Assembly (NCBI GenBank): GCA_007050995.1
Contig: VJOU01000001.1
Location: 220,391-284,390 of the forward strand
Origin: Glycocaulis profundi
GTDB taxonomy: Bacteria > Pseudomonadota > Alphaproteobacteria > Caulobacterales > Maricaulaceae
Length of the DNA: 64,000 nt
Reading direction: 5' to 3'
The notes beneath the pieces are model-generated. The model ran no database searches, had not been told where the DNA came from, and saw only the letters and a program-made list of their open reading frames with translations. The position numbers and the translations under genes were made by a program. Positions 24,285 through 35,139 of this stretch are shown in pieces. Position 1 is the stretch's first letter, and each line of letters begins with the position of its first letter.

Positions 24285-26246
24285 TCAGTCCAGACGCTGC
24301 CCGTCTTCCCAGGTCTCCGTCCGGTGACGGGCCGGAGGGCGGCTCTCGCGGACCTCGAACAGGATCGTGTCGATGAACGCGACGCCGTTTCGATCAGTGG
24401 ACGTCACGGTCAGGCGGTGGGTTCCGAAAGGCAGGTCCTCAGGCAGGTCGCCGCGCCACAGGTGCATGGTGCGGTCGGCCACCGAGCTCTGGGGCTGGGG
24501 AACCCCCGCGAAGGACGAGCCGCGGAAGGCCTCAAACCCCTGGTTGCGTTCCACGCCCGACCGGCTCTCCCAGGCATAGCGTCCGACGGTGGCCTGACGC
24601 TTGACCGCGTAAGGGTCGGCGAACTCGGGACCGACGCCGACCGCCTCGCCTTCGCCGGACTGGGTGCGTTCGAAGTCGAACGCCTCGCCGTCATTGATGC
24701 GGCCGGTGACGGTGGCCTCGGCCGAGCCGTGCCAGAAATTGACCGTCGCCCAGACGCCCTGCTCAAGATCCTCGAGGGTGAACATGCGGGTGTCGGGCAG
24801 GTCGTTGGTCGTCACCGGCGGGACCGGCTCGCGCTCGTCGCGGGACTCCCCGCGCCAGCTTTCCAGCGTGTCGAACCACTGGCGGAAATCGGGGGTGTTG
24901 AAGTCCAGCCACTGGCCGCGCCCGCCCATGCGCGCGCCCTGATAGCGCTCCACATAGTCCGCGCCGTCGAAGGCCAGCATCAGAACGCCCTTGGGCGCGC
25001 CGTCGCGCTGAAGAGCCTGGGCGTCGCCGTCCAGGTTGAAATCGCCCTGCCACCAGTTGCCCGAGGCCGCGCCCGCGACGATGTGGCGGAAGGGCAGGGG
25101 GCCGACGCCCACCGCGTCCCGCCAGCCCTCGAAGTGCTCGCCCGGCGCCATGTTCTCCAGCGTGTGGGTGTGGCCCGAGATGGACAGGGCCGGGCGGCCG
25201 TCCAGCAGGGCGTGCAGCTCGGCGGCGTTGTCGGTCTGGTGGATCGCGCTGCCCGCGTCCGCGAAGGAGACCAGCGGGGCGTGGGTGACGACCACGATCA
25301 GCCGGTCTTCGGGCGTCTCGGCCAGTAGGTTCTCCACCCAGCTCATCTGGGTGTCGGAGATGCGGGCGTTGTAGCGGGGGCGGCCGCCCTCCTCAGGCTC
25401 GCACTGCTCGCGGCCCTCGCCCCGGGCCGCGTCCTCGGGGCCGCACGGATAGACGATGTTGTTCAGGCCGATGAAGGTGACGTCGCCGGTCTCGAAGGCG
25501 AACCAGGCCGGGCCCCAGATGCGCCGCCAGCTGTCGGCGGAATCCTCGGGGCGCTCGGCGTCGAAATCGAGATCGTGATTGCCCAGCACCGCCCACTGGG
25601 GCGCGCCCGCCGCGGCGCCGACCTCGAAGATGCGGTCCAGAAGGCCCAGATCGTCGCCCACCACGTCGCCGACATAGAACAGGCAGTCATTTCCGCCCAG
25701 CTCAGCGTCGATCAGGTCCATGACCGCGCTGTCGCGGAACTGGCCGATCTCGTCGTTCGAATAGGTCTGGCTGTCGCCGACCATGGCGCAGGTGAAGCCC
25801 GATCCGTCCTCGGCGCGCTGGAGGGGGAAGTTGACGGTCTCGGGGGCCGAGCCGGACGGCTGGAGCCCGCCGAAGCGCAGCGGATTGGCGCTGCCCCCGG
25901 CCTTGTGGACGTAGCTGAACTGCGGGACCAGCCGCTCGTCGACGGGCACGCGCCATCCCGAGGGCTGGACGACGGACAGATCCATGTCCTCGCGCACGGC
26001 GATCTCGTAGCGGCCGTCCGAGTCGGTGCGCACCACGTCCAGCCCGTTTGTGACCAGAACGCCCTCGATGCCGGTCTCTCCGTCCTGGCGGCGGCCGTCG
26101 CCGTTGGCGTCCTCGAACACGTGGCCGGTGATCGTCTCCCCGCCATCGGGCCCGCGCACGATTTCCGGCCCGGCGATCCAGGGCTCGGCGAGGGCGGGGG
26201 CGGACAGGGCGGTGGCGGCCAGCAGGGCGGCGGCGAAGGTCTTCAT
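24285..26246 (-). CDS. Secreted calcineurin-like phosphoesterase with C-terminal domain
   Basis: This 653-residue exported metallophosphoesterase has a signal peptide (residues 1-20, ending ALSAPALA). An SdrD-B/carboxypeptidase-regulatory-like domain follows (about 38-110, GHVFEDANGDGRRQDGETG). The phosphoesterase core runs from about 150 to 400. Its metal-binding motifs are GDSQ (157-160), GDVVGDD (193-199), GNHD (222-225), VVTHAPL and SGHTHTLEN. The last 230 residues match the C-terminal domain found with this group. It probably hydrolyses phosphodiesters or phosphomonoesters in the periplasm. It is 126 bp downstream of the M3 peptidase gene, with a terminator between them. Confidence 0.9.
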   Translation of the reverse strand: MKTFAAALLAATALSAPALAEPWIAGPEIVRGPDGGETITGHVFEDANGDGRRQDGETGIEGVLVTNGLDVVRTDSDGRYEIAVREDMDLSVVQPSGWRVPVDERLVPQFSYVHKAGGSANPLRFGGLQPSGSAPETVNFPLQRAEDGSGFTCAMVGDSQTYSNDEIGQFRDSAVMDLIDAELGGNDCLFYVGDVVGDDLGLLDRIFEVGAAAGAPQWAVLGNHDLDFDAERPEDSADSWRRIWGPAWFAFETGDVTFIGLNNIVYPCGPEDAARGEGREQCEPEEGGRPRYNARISDTQMSWVENLLAETPEDRLIVVVTHAPLVSFADAGSAIHQTDNAAELHALLDGRPALSISGHTHTLENMAPGEHFEGWRDAVGVGPLPFRHIVAGAASGNWWQGDFNLDGDAQALQRDGAPKGVLMLAFDGADYVERYQGARMGGRGQWLDFNTPDFRQWFDTLESWRGESRDEREPVPPVTTNDLPDTRMFTLEDLEQGVWATVNFWHGSAEATVTGRINDGEAFDFERTQSGEGEAVGVGPEFADPYAVKRQATVGRYAWESRSGVERNQGFEAFRGSSFAGVPQPQSSVADRTMHLWRGDLPEDLPFGTHRLTVTSTDRNGVAFIDTILFEVRESRPPARHRTETWEDGQRLD

Positions 26247-26310
26247 CAGGAAGCTCCGGTCAGAGTGTCGGTTCGGCGGCAGGCTTACCCCGCCCGTGCG
26301 ACAGGGGCGT

Positions 26311-26348
26311 GAAACGAAACGGGCGCGCGAGGTCTCCCCCGCGCGCCC
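26311..26348 (-). terminator. Terminator of the M3 peptidase gene
   Basis: Read on the minus strand, a 9-bp stem (GGGCGCGCG / CGCGCGCCC, 10-nt loop) is followed by GTTTCGTTTC. It lies between the peptidase stop and the phosphoesterase start. Confidence 0.55.
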
Positions 26349-26372
26349 GCTCAGTCGGATCGAGGCGAGAGT

Positions 26373-28652
26373 CTAGCCCTCGGCCTCGCTCAGGAAGCCG
26401 CGATTGCGCAGCAGGGGCTCCACGGACGGCTCGCGGCCGCGGAAGCCGGTGTACATGTCCATGGCCGGGCGGGTGTTGCCCCCCGACAGGACGTCCTGAA
26501 GGCGACGGGCGGTCTCGGGGTCGAAGATGTCCCCGGCCTCCTCGAAGGCGGCGAAGCCGTCATTGTCCAGAACGCCGGCCCACATGTAGCTGTAATAGCC
26601 CGCCGCATAGCCCTCGCCGGAGAAGCTGTGCAGGAAGTGGGTCGAGCGGTGACGCATGGGGATCTGGCGCGGGCTGTCGCGCGACGCGAGAACCTCGGCC
26701 TCGAACTCCTCCACGTCGATGGACATGGGATCGTCGTGCAGGTGGTATTCCATGTCCACGAAGCCCGAGTTCAGGAACTCGACCGTGGCGAAGCCCTCGT
26801 TGAAGGTCTGGGCGGACAGGATACGCTCCAGCAGCTCGGCGGGCATGGGCTCGCCGGTCTCGTGGTGCAGGGCGAACTGCTCCAGGATCTGCGGCTGCTC
26901 CAGCCAGTGCTCGAGGATCTGGGCGGGGAACTCCACGAAGTCGCGGTCCACCGAGGTGCCCGCCAGCGACGGGTAGTCCACGTCAGACAGCAGGCCGTGC
27001 AGGCCGTGGCCGAATTCGTGGAACAGGGTGGAGGCGTCGGTGAAGGAGATCAGCGCCGGCTCGCCCTCGGGCGGCTTGTTGTAGTTGCAGTTGTTGATGA
27101 TCAGCGGGATGTCCCCGGTGATGCCGTTCTGGGCGCGGAAGGAGCTCATCCAGGCGCCGCCGCGCTTGCCGGTGCGCGAGAAGTAATCGCCCACGAAGAT
27201 GGCGGCCACTTCGCCCTCGGGGTTCAGCATTTCCCAGACGCGGGCGTCGGGGTGGTAGAGCTCAACGTCGATCTCGCGGAAGGTCACGCCGAACAGGCGC
27301 TCGGCGGTGTAGAACTGCGCTTCGATCAGGCGCTCGAGATCGAGATACTGCTCGACTTCGGCCGGGTCGAGGTCATAGCGCTCGGCGCGGACCTTCTCGG
27401 TGTAGTAACGCCAGTCCCAGCCCTCGGCTTCGTACTCGCCGCCTTCTTCCTCGATCATGGCCTGGATGTCGGCCAGCTCTTCCATGGCGCGGCCCAGGGC
27501 GGGCTCCCAGACCTGATCCATCAGGGTGATGGCGGCCTCGGGGGTCTCGGCCATGGTGCCGGCGGTGCGGTAGTGCGCCCAGCTTTCAAAGCCGAGCATG
27601 TTGGCGAGTTCCTGACGGCGGACGAGGATCTCGCGGATCGTGTCCTTGTTGTCGAACTCGTTGTCGTTGTTGCCGCGGTTGTAGAAGCCGCGCCAGACTT
27701 CCTCGCGCAGCTCGCGGTTGGGCGAGCTTTCCAGGAAGGGCTCGGCCAGCGAGCGGTCGAGCGTGATCACCGCGCCGTCCGCGCCGCGCGCCTCGCCCGC
27801 CGCGCGGGCGGCGTTGCGGAGCGAGGAGGGCAGGTCGGCCAGATCCTCGTCCGAGATCGGCATGGACCAGGCTTCCCGGTCGCGCTGCTCGTTCTGGGCG
27901 AAGCTGGTGTAGAGCTCGGACAGTTCGGACCGCAGCTCGGCGTAACGCTCGCGGTCATCGCCTTCCAGCTGGGCGCCGGCGCGCACGAAATTGTCGTGGG
28001 TGACCTCGATCAGGCGGCGCTGCTGGTCGTCCAGACCCAGCGAGTCCACGTTCGTCCACAGCTCGTCGACGCGGGCGAACAGGTTCTCGTTGAGGGTGAT
28101 GGAGGCCGAGTGGCGGGCCAGCATCGGGCTGACCTGACGCTGCACGTCCTGAAGCTGATCGTTGGAGAAGGAGGCCACTTTCGCGCCGAAGGCCGAACCG
28201 ACACGGCTCAGGCCGCGGCCCGCCAGCTCCATGGCGATCATGGTGTTCTCAAAGGTCGGGGCGTCGGGATTGTCCGCGATCGCCTGCATCTCCGCGGCGT
28301 GATCGGCGATGGCCGCCTCATAGGCGGGCAGATAGTCGTCGTCGCTGATCTCGGCGTAGGGCGGCAGGCCGTAATTCTCGGTCCAGGCTTCGGCGAACGG
28401 CCCGCCCAGATCGGCGAGATTGCCCGCTTCGGCGGACGCGAGCACGGCGAGGGCCTCCTCGGACGGCTGGCCGCGGGTGAAGGTCCCGGCGGGCGCAGGC
28501 TCGGCGGCGGTGTCCGTCGCGGCGGTCTCGGTTTCGGTGACGGCCTCGTCGGCGGGCGCCGGTTCGGGCGCGGGCTGAGGCGCGGGCTCCTCGCCGCAGG
28601 CGGCGAGCAGGAGGGCGGCCCCGGCCGCGCCAAGCATCAGACGATTGATCAT
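26373..28652 (-). CDS. dcp: M3-family peptidyl-dipeptidase (Dcp-like) lipoprotein
   Basis: This 759-residue zinc metallopeptidase of the thimet/Dcp family removes dipeptides from peptide C-termini. The zinc motif HEFGH is at residues 545-549. The third ligand region and the tyrosine-rich substrate loop (EGYAAGYYSYMWAGVLDNDG) are present near the C-terminus. Start at ATG 28652 gives a lipoprotein signal (MINRLMLGAAGAALLLAAC, lipidated C19). A Glu/Ala/Pro-rich linker of about 35 residues follows. Classical E. coli Dcp lacks the lipid anchor, so this version works in the periplasm or at the outer membrane. Confidence 0.92.
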   Translation of the reverse strand: MINRLMLGAAGAALLLAACGEEPAPQPAPEPAPADEAVTETETAATDTAAEPAPAGTFTRGQPSEEALAVLASAEAGNLADLGGPFAEAWTENYGLPPYAEISDDDYLPAYEAAIADHAAEMQAIADNPDAPTFENTMIAMELAGRGLSRVGSAFGAKVASFSNDQLQDVQRQVSPMLARHSASITLNENLFARVDELWTNVDSLGLDDQQRRLIEVTHDNFVRAGAQLEGDDRERYAELRSELSELYTSFAQNEQRDREAWSMPISDEDLADLPSSLRNAARAAGEARGADGAVITLDRSLAEPFLESSPNRELREEVWRGFYNRGNNDNEFDNKDTIREILVRRQELANMLGFESWAHYRTAGTMAETPEAAITLMDQVWEPALGRAMEELADIQAMIEEEGGEYEAEGWDWRYYTEKVRAERYDLDPAEVEQYLDLERLIEAQFYTAERLFGVTFREIDVELYHPDARVWEMLNPEGEVAAIFVGDYFSRTGKRGGAWMSSFRAQNGITGDIPLIINNCNYNKPPEGEPALISFTDASTLFHEFGHGLHGLLSDVDYPSLAGTSVDRDFVEFPAQILEHWLEQPQILEQFALHHETGEPMPAELLERILSAQTFNEGFATVEFLNSGFVDMEYHLHDDPMSIDVEEFEAEVLASRDSPRQIPMRHRSTHFLHSFSGEGYAAGYYSYMWAGVLDNDGFAAFEEAGDIFDPETARRLQDVLSGGNTRPAMDMYTGFRGREPSVEPLLRNRGFLSEAEG

Positions 28653-28867
28653 TGCGTGTTCCCCGGCAGTTTCTGAATGGGTGTGAAAATCGCGTGACAC
28701 TGTAACGCCGGAATCCATTCAGGAAAGGCCGGGGTGGAGTCGCGGGTCATCACGCTTGCGCGTGTGGTTTTGTTATTTTATGTCCTCCCGCGCTCCGCTT
28801 GGTCGGTTCCGCGCATGGGCGCGGGCGGCCGGTCGGCCTTGCGGGCCTGCGGCCCGGTTTTTCTGGG

Positions 28868-28906
28868 CTCCTTCCCTCCGGTCAGTCGGTCCTCGCTTCG
28901 CTGCGG
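28868..28906 (+). repeat. Dispersed repeat, copy 1
   Basis: 39 bp identical to the minus strand of 42831-42869 (core CTTCCCTCCGGTCAGTCGG). Similarity continues for about 15 more bases with two differences, then each copy runs into a hairpin of different sequence. Confidence 0.7.
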
Positions 28907-28957
28907 CCGCGCGGTCGCGCTTACGGCGGCTGCGCCGCCGGTTCCTGGCTCCTTTTC

Positions 28958-29060
28958 ACCGTCATGGCCCGGCTTGACCGGGCCACCCAGCCGGCAGGCC
29001 TTTCAATGGCGCTGAACCGTCGTCCGGCTGGGTCCCCCGGTCGAGCCGGGGGATGACGGT
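28958..29060. repeat. 103-bp palindromic intergenic element
   Basis: The ends ACCGTCAT and ATGACGGT are exact inverted repeats. Inside them lie two hairpins (GGCCCGG-CTTGA-CCGGGCC and CCCCCGG-TCGAG-CCGGGGG) and inner arms CCAGCCGG / CCGGCTGG. The nested symmetry resembles REP/BIME-type elements. Confidence 0.65.
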
Positions 29061-29816
29061 TGTGGTGGGTGGCCGCCCCGATGGCCCACGCACCTCATCC
29101 CCGCCGCCTTTCGGCGCGGGGGGATGGGAGGGGTGGCGCGGGGCGGGCCGTTCGGGGCCCGGCTCGGCATGGCGTGGCATGGCTGTGGCGCGGCCCCATC
29201 ATCGAAGGGTCCGCCCCGCGCCCGCGGCGTTTATCGGTATCGCGGTCCGGCGCTGTCCGCGCCGCTTGATCCGGCCGATGCGTCGCGGTGGCGCCGCCGC
29301 CCCTGCGAGGGGCCGGACGGGGATCTGTCCCGTCCGCGAAGGCGCCGTCCGCCGCATCCGGGCGCGGCCCGTCCCGGACGGTCGCTGAACCTCGCTCCCC
29401 GCCCGGCAAACCGGGCCGATCAGAGGGGGCGGACCCTCGCGTCCGGGTCAGCCTCGCCCGGCGCACCTGCCGGAACCGGGCGGGACGGCGGCCAGCCGCC
29501 CCGCGCTCGATCCCGCTCTTTCAGCGGAGGGACCGTCACTCCCCCCGCCTCGAGGCGCCGCGCGCCGCCCGCGACAGATCGGACGGTCCGGACCCGTCCC
29601 CCTCCCTGCAAAGCGGCTGAGGGGATTATGGGAGTGGTCCGAGGGGGTGGGGATAAGTTTGTGGTGGCACCCCGGCACCGACATGGCTCGGTCGGTTGGT
29701 GTTGGTCTCAATAGCGGCTCGGTAAGGGCGCTGGGGCGAGCTTCCTTGCTTGATGTTTCTCCATTGTTCCTATCCAATTGTGCAACGTGGAATCGAATTT
29801 CGACAGGGGGCGGCTT

Positions 29817-30467
29817 GTGGCTGAAAAAGTATCTTATCCACAAATTCCATCTCGGGTTTGGTGGGGGATTAGAGACCTTCTTGCCAGATCGCCAAGTGCG
29901 CGCATTGACGACAGCACAATAGTTTCGGTGCTGGGGGTGCAGCCAGTAGCTGCGCGGCAGTATTTGGCAGAGTTAAAGAGAATTAACATAATCGATGATC
30001 GGGGTCAGGCGACTGACCTAGCCAATAGGTGGAGACTGGATGATGATTATGAGGGGGCTGTAGAAGAAATATTGCAGGATGTTTATCCTGACACGTTAGT
30101 CGCATTAGCTCCCAGCGGTTCTGCTGACAGAGCGACGGTCGAGCGATGGTTTGCTAGCCAAGGTCTGGGTTCCGGCACCGCCAAGAACAAGGCTGGAACA
30201 TATGTAATGATCGCTAATGGCAGGCCTGATGACAGCAAGCCAAAAGCAAAGGCATCGAGTCAGGCCAGAAAGAAAACTGAACCTAAAAAGTCAAACCCGA
30301 GCCCGCAAGCTCAAGAGAAAAAACAGACGAGCGCCCGGAAACCCGAAGCAAATTCTAAAGAGTTTCCATTAAATGTAAATGTTCAAATTCATATAAGCTC
30401 CGATGCTAGCTCAGATCAAATAGAATCGATATTTTCTTCTATGAGAAAATACCTTTATGATGATTAA
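29817..30467 (+). CDS. DUF5343 domain protein, first gene of a candidate defence module
   Basis: This 216-residue protein starts at GTG 29817, because AGGGGG lies 6 bp upstream and VAEKVSYPQIPSRVWWGIR is how DUF5343 proteins begin. An earlier TTG at 29778 lacks these signs. Residues 1-95 form the DUF5343 domain, which looks like a winged helix (ARQYLAELKRINIIDDRGQ; DLANRWRLDDDYEGAVEEIL; DVYPDTL). Residues 100-135 hold a second small helical unit. Residues 138-181 are a Lys/Ser/Pro-rich disordered linker. The C-terminal 35 residues (FPLNVNVQIHISSDASSDQI...) are a conserved strand-helix tail. It overlaps the next gene by 11 bp. Function is unknown; a regulator, antitoxin or DNA-binding partner is plausible. 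Confidence 0.82.
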   Translation: MAEKVSYPQIPSRVWWGIRDLLARSPSARIDDSTIVSVLGVQPVAARQYLAELKRINIIDDRGQATDLANRWRLDDDYEGAVEEILQDVYPDTLVALAPSGSADRATVERWFASQGLGSGTAKNKAGTYVMIANGRPDDSKPKAKASSQARKKTEPKKSNPSPQAQEKKQTSARKPEANSKEFPLNVNVQIHISSDASSDQIESIFSSMRKYLYDD

Positions 30468-30999
30468 TAAAATAGCTAAGTTTCATCGGTTTTTAGTTGA
30501 GACTGGGGTGGCGCGGGGTGTTTTGGCTCTACCCGCTCCATCTATTGATTACGGGTCTGATATAGATAAGGGGACTCTTGAAATTGATGTTGTGTTCGAT
30601 AGGATAATAGAAGAAGAAGAAATTATTTCTGTTTGTAGGGATCTATTTGACTCAGGGCATTATAATATAGCTGTTCATGAATCTTATAAGGTTGTAGATA
30701 ATTATATAAAAAATAAGTCAACAAAAATTTCTCAATCTGGAACGGCCCTCATGGATATAGTTTTTTCACCTAAAAACCCCATGCTTGTATGGAATGATAG
30801 AGAAACTACAAGTCAAAAGGACCACCAAGCTGGATATCACCGTTTGTATAGCGGAGCAATGTTAGCAATAAGAAACCCCACTGGTCACGAGTTTAACTGG
30901 ATTGATAATGCGGAAGATGCGCTGGAGTGTATTGTGTTTGCGCAACATTTGTTGAGGCAGGCCAAAAAATCTTACAGACCGGTCAAGGCGACCGTATGA
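30457..30999 (+). CDS. TIGR02391/Ymh-family protein with a HEPN-like motif
   Basis: This 180-residue protein has residues 48-172 matching the TIGR02391 (Hypoth_Ymh) family: DLFDSGHYNIAVHESYKVVD, SGTALMDIVFSPKNPML, and HQAGYHRLYSGAMLAIRNPT. The motif R139-N140-x3-H144 (RNPTGH) fits the Rx4-6H active site of HEPN RNases. The all-helical character also fits. The N-terminal 45 residues are shorter than in many relatives. An ATG at 30457 or 30460 can serve as start. The gene ends 4 bp from the thiC stop, convergently. Toxin or abortive-infection effector activity is an inference from the motif and the island setting. Confidence 0.8.
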   Translation: MMINKIAKFHRFLVETGVARGVLALPAPSIDYGSDIDKGTLEIDVVFDRIIEEEEIISVCRDLFDSGHYNIAVHESYKVVDNYIKNKSTKISQSGTALMDIVFSPKNPMLVWNDRETTSQKDHQAGYHRLYSGAMLAIRNPTGHEFNWIDNAEDALECIVFAQHLLRQAKKSYRPVKATV

Positions 31000-31003
31000 T
31001 CCA

Positions 31004-33366
<2,363 letters not shown>

Positions 33367-33373
33367 CGCCTGC

Positions 33374-33450
33374 TCCATCCCGACGCCGGCATGACCCGGA
33401 TCCGGTCCTGAGGGTGCTGTCTCAGCCCCGCCGACCTAGCGGGACGCCCC
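33374..33450 (-). promoter_or_regulatory. TPP (THI-box) riboswitch
   Basis: Read on the minus strand, the sequence carries the conserved parts in order. First comes GGGGCTGAGAC (33425-33415 region), then ACCCTCAGGACCGGATCCGG, then GGTCATGCCGGCGTCGGGA. These are the CUGAGA, ACCUGAUC-like and GCGxxGGGA core elements of the TPP aptamer. The 3' edge (GGGATGGAGC) includes the GGAG ribosome binding site of the PH-like gene, so TPP binding would hide that site and block translation. Confidence 0.9.
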
Positions 33451-33581
33451 TTGGAACTGGCCGCCACCATGACGCGGAACGCCGATGCGCGCAACCGGGC
33501 CGGATTGTTTCTTAAGGGTGCATTCAGCATATGGCACCCGTTTTGCGTGTGTTTCTCTCAGCACAACGAGAGGTGGCGCAA

Positions 33582-34733
33582 ATGGATACGCTTTTCGCGA
33601 ACGGTCACGGACGGCTGGAGGACCGGGACAACATCTTCACCGCCATGCGCATGGCGTTCGCCATGATCGTGGTCTACGCCCACGCGCTGCAGATGCTCCT
33701 GCCCTGGCCGGTGGCCGGGGCGTGGGCGCAGGCGGTGGATTTCGCGGGCCAGCACGCGCTGAACGCCTTCTTCGTGTTCTCCGGCTACATGATCCTGGCG
33801 AGCCTGCGGCACTCGAAAAGCGTGCTGGCCTACGCCATCAACCGGGCCTTCCGGGTGTTTCCGCTGCTGATCGCGGTCATGGGGCTGGTGATCTGCGCCC
33901 TGGGGCCGGTGCTGAGCGGGATGAGCCCGGGCGCCTATCTCAGTCAAGGCGCGGTCTGGGTGTTCTTCGCGCAGGTGGTCAGCCAGGCGGACGCCACCGC
34001 GGCGCTGCCTTTCTCCACCCTGCCCATCGAGGCCAATCAGAGCGCGAACGCGCCGCTGTGGACCGTGCGCTACGAGATCATCGCCTATGCCGGCATGGGC
34101 CTGCTGGCGCTGACGGGGCTGCTGAACCGGCGCTGGGTCCTGCTGGCGGGGCTGGCGGGCGTGACGATGGTGAGCGCGCTGCACGGGGCGCAGGGCTATT
34201 CAGGGACCATGGCCGAGGGCGTGACGGCGGGCATCCGCTTCGCGCTGGGCTTCCTGCTGGGCGCGGCGCTGTATGACTGGCGCGAACGCATCTCGCTGAG
34301 CTGGGCGCAGATCGGCCTCGCCGTGCTGCTCGCCCTCGCGCTGCACCCCACGCCGCTGGGGCAGGCCGCCGACATTCTGGCCACCGCCCTGATCGCGATG
34401 CGGGTGGGGTTCCTCAAGGCGGAAGGCAGCCGGGTCTGGCGCGCGGCGCGGGACGTGGAGGATTACTCCTACGGCATCTACATCATCCACTGGCCCGTCG
34501 GCCTGCTGATCATGCACTTCGTGATCGCGTGGGAGCCGGGCATCGGCACCACCACGATGATGGCGCTGATGACCGTGTTCACGCTGGCGCTCGCGATCCC
34601 GCTGCGTCACGGGATCGAGAAGCCGTTCCAGACCCTGGGCCGCCGGGTGGCGCGGGGGCGGGCGCTCACCAGACCCCGAATCCGCCCAGAAGAAGCGCCA
34701 GCCCGAGAAGCGCGGCGAGCGCGCCCCATATGA
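33582..34733 (+). CDS. Acyltransferase-3 family membrane protein
   Basis: This 383-residue inner-membrane O-acyltransferase (OafA/NodX type) acylates surface or periplasmic sugars. About ten helices follow the N-terminal NIFTAMRMAFAMIVVYAHAL, in which Arg and His (R..H) are the family's essential pair. FFVFSGYMILASL and AINRAFRVFPLLI are further hallmarks. Start ATG 33582 has AGAGGTGG upstream. The last 68 bp overlap the convergent gene at 34666, and its Arg/Pro-rich tail (RPRIRPEEAPAREARRARPI) is cytoplasmic. The substrate cannot be told; no glycan locus is nearby. Confidence 0.88.
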   Translation: MDTLFANGHGRLEDRDNIFTAMRMAFAMIVVYAHALQMLLPWPVAGAWAQAVDFAGQHALNAFFVFSGYMILASLRHSKSVLAYAINRAFRVFPLLIAVMGLVICALGPVLSGMSPGAYLSQGAVWVFFAQVVSQADATAALPFSTLPIEANQSANAPLWTVRYEIIAYAGMGLLALTGLLNRRWVLLAGLAGVTMVSALHGAQGYSGTMAEGVTAGIRFALGFLLGAALYDWRERISLSWAQIGLAVLLALALHPTPLGQAADILATALIAMRVGFLKAEGSRVWRAARDVEDYSYGIYIIHWPVGLLIMHFVIAWEPGIGTTTMMALMTVFTLALAIPLRHGIEKPFQTLGRRVARGRALTRPRIRPEEAPAREARRARPI

Positions 34734-35058
34734 GGCCGAACGTCCCGCCGGTCACCAGGGGCGCGATGATGGCCATGAAGCGGGTGCGCAGCAGCGCGAT
34801 CAGCGCGCCCTCGATCACGCCGAGCCAGCCGACGATGCTGACCACCACGGCCAGGGGCGTGTTCCAGAACGGATGGACCGACACGATGATCAGGCCGAAC
34901 AGAAGCGCGATCAGGCCCAGGGTGAAGGTGAGGCTGAAATCGTCCTTCAGCCGCTCCATCAGCTCGGCGGCCATGGTGCGGTGGACGAGCATGGCGACGC
35001 CCATGATGAGCATGTAGCCGCCCAGAATGCGCGCGAGAATGAGGGTGGTTTCGGTCAT
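34666..35058 (-). CDS. Small polytopic membrane protein of unknown function
   Basis: This 130-residue protein has four predicted helices (LILARILGGYMLIMGVAMLV; LTFTLGLIALLFGLIIVSV; TPLAVVVSIVGWLGVIEGAL; and a C-terminal helix through WGALAALLGLALLLGGFG). The start at ATG 35058 has a near-perfect AAGGAGG upstream, so expression may be high. No enzyme motif is visible. It overlaps the acyltransferase gene tail-to-tail by 68 bp. Confidence 0.7.
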   Translation of the reverse strand: MTETTLILARILGGYMLIMGVAMLVHRTMAAELMERLKDDFSLTFTLGLIALLFGLIIVSVHPFWNTPLAVVVSIVGWLGVIEGALIALLRTRFMAIIAPLVTGGTFGLIWGALAALLGLALLLGGFGVW

Positions 35059-35139
35059 GACGACCTCCTTGCCGCTCCCCTCACGCAAGACTGCGCCCGG
35101 CAACCGTCGGGCGCAAGCCTTGTTCCGGCCGCGCCCGCC

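Larger units (their letters stand above)
28753..29816. other. Non-coding G+C-rich region with palindromic repeats
   Basis: About 1.06 kb holds no gene I can support. Open frames here exist on several frames at once, with Arg/Pro/Gly-rich translations, which is expected of stop-poor high-G+C DNA. Visible structure is a copy of a dispersed repeat (28868-28906), an adjoining hairpin (CGGCGGC-TGC-GCCGCCG, near 28924-28940) and a 103-bp palindromic element (28958-29060). A further hairpin-rich stretch lies near 29095-29125 (CCCCGCCGCC..GGCGCGGGG). From about 29640 the base composition falls toward the A+T-rich island that follows. No tRNA, RNase P or tmRNA signature was seen. Confidence 0.6.
29640..31003. 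other. A+T-rich genomic island
   Basis: Base composition drops sharply to about 40% G+C by eye, with many AGA, ATA, TTA and AAT codons that are rare in all neighbours. The island holds two overlapping genes on the plus strand and ends within 4 bp of the thiC stop. No integrase, transposase or direct-repeat boundary was seen. Horizontal acquisition is an inference from composition. The left edge is approximate. Confidence 0.7.

Noticed and set aside
26628-28676. Long open frame antisense to the M3 peptidase
   Set aside because: The sense strand has the HEFGH motif and a lipobox. The antisense product is Gly/Val/Arg-rich with no motif.
29095-29714. Overlapping open frames on both strands in the 1-kb non-coding region
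   Set aside because: Translations are Arg/Pro/Gly-rich, several frames are open at once, no ribosome binding sites are seen and hairpin repeats fill part of it. A decayed gene cannot be ruled out.
28753-29816. Possible structural RNA gene (RNase P, tmRNA, tRNA)
   Set aside because: None of the conserved cores of these RNAs was found on reading either strand.
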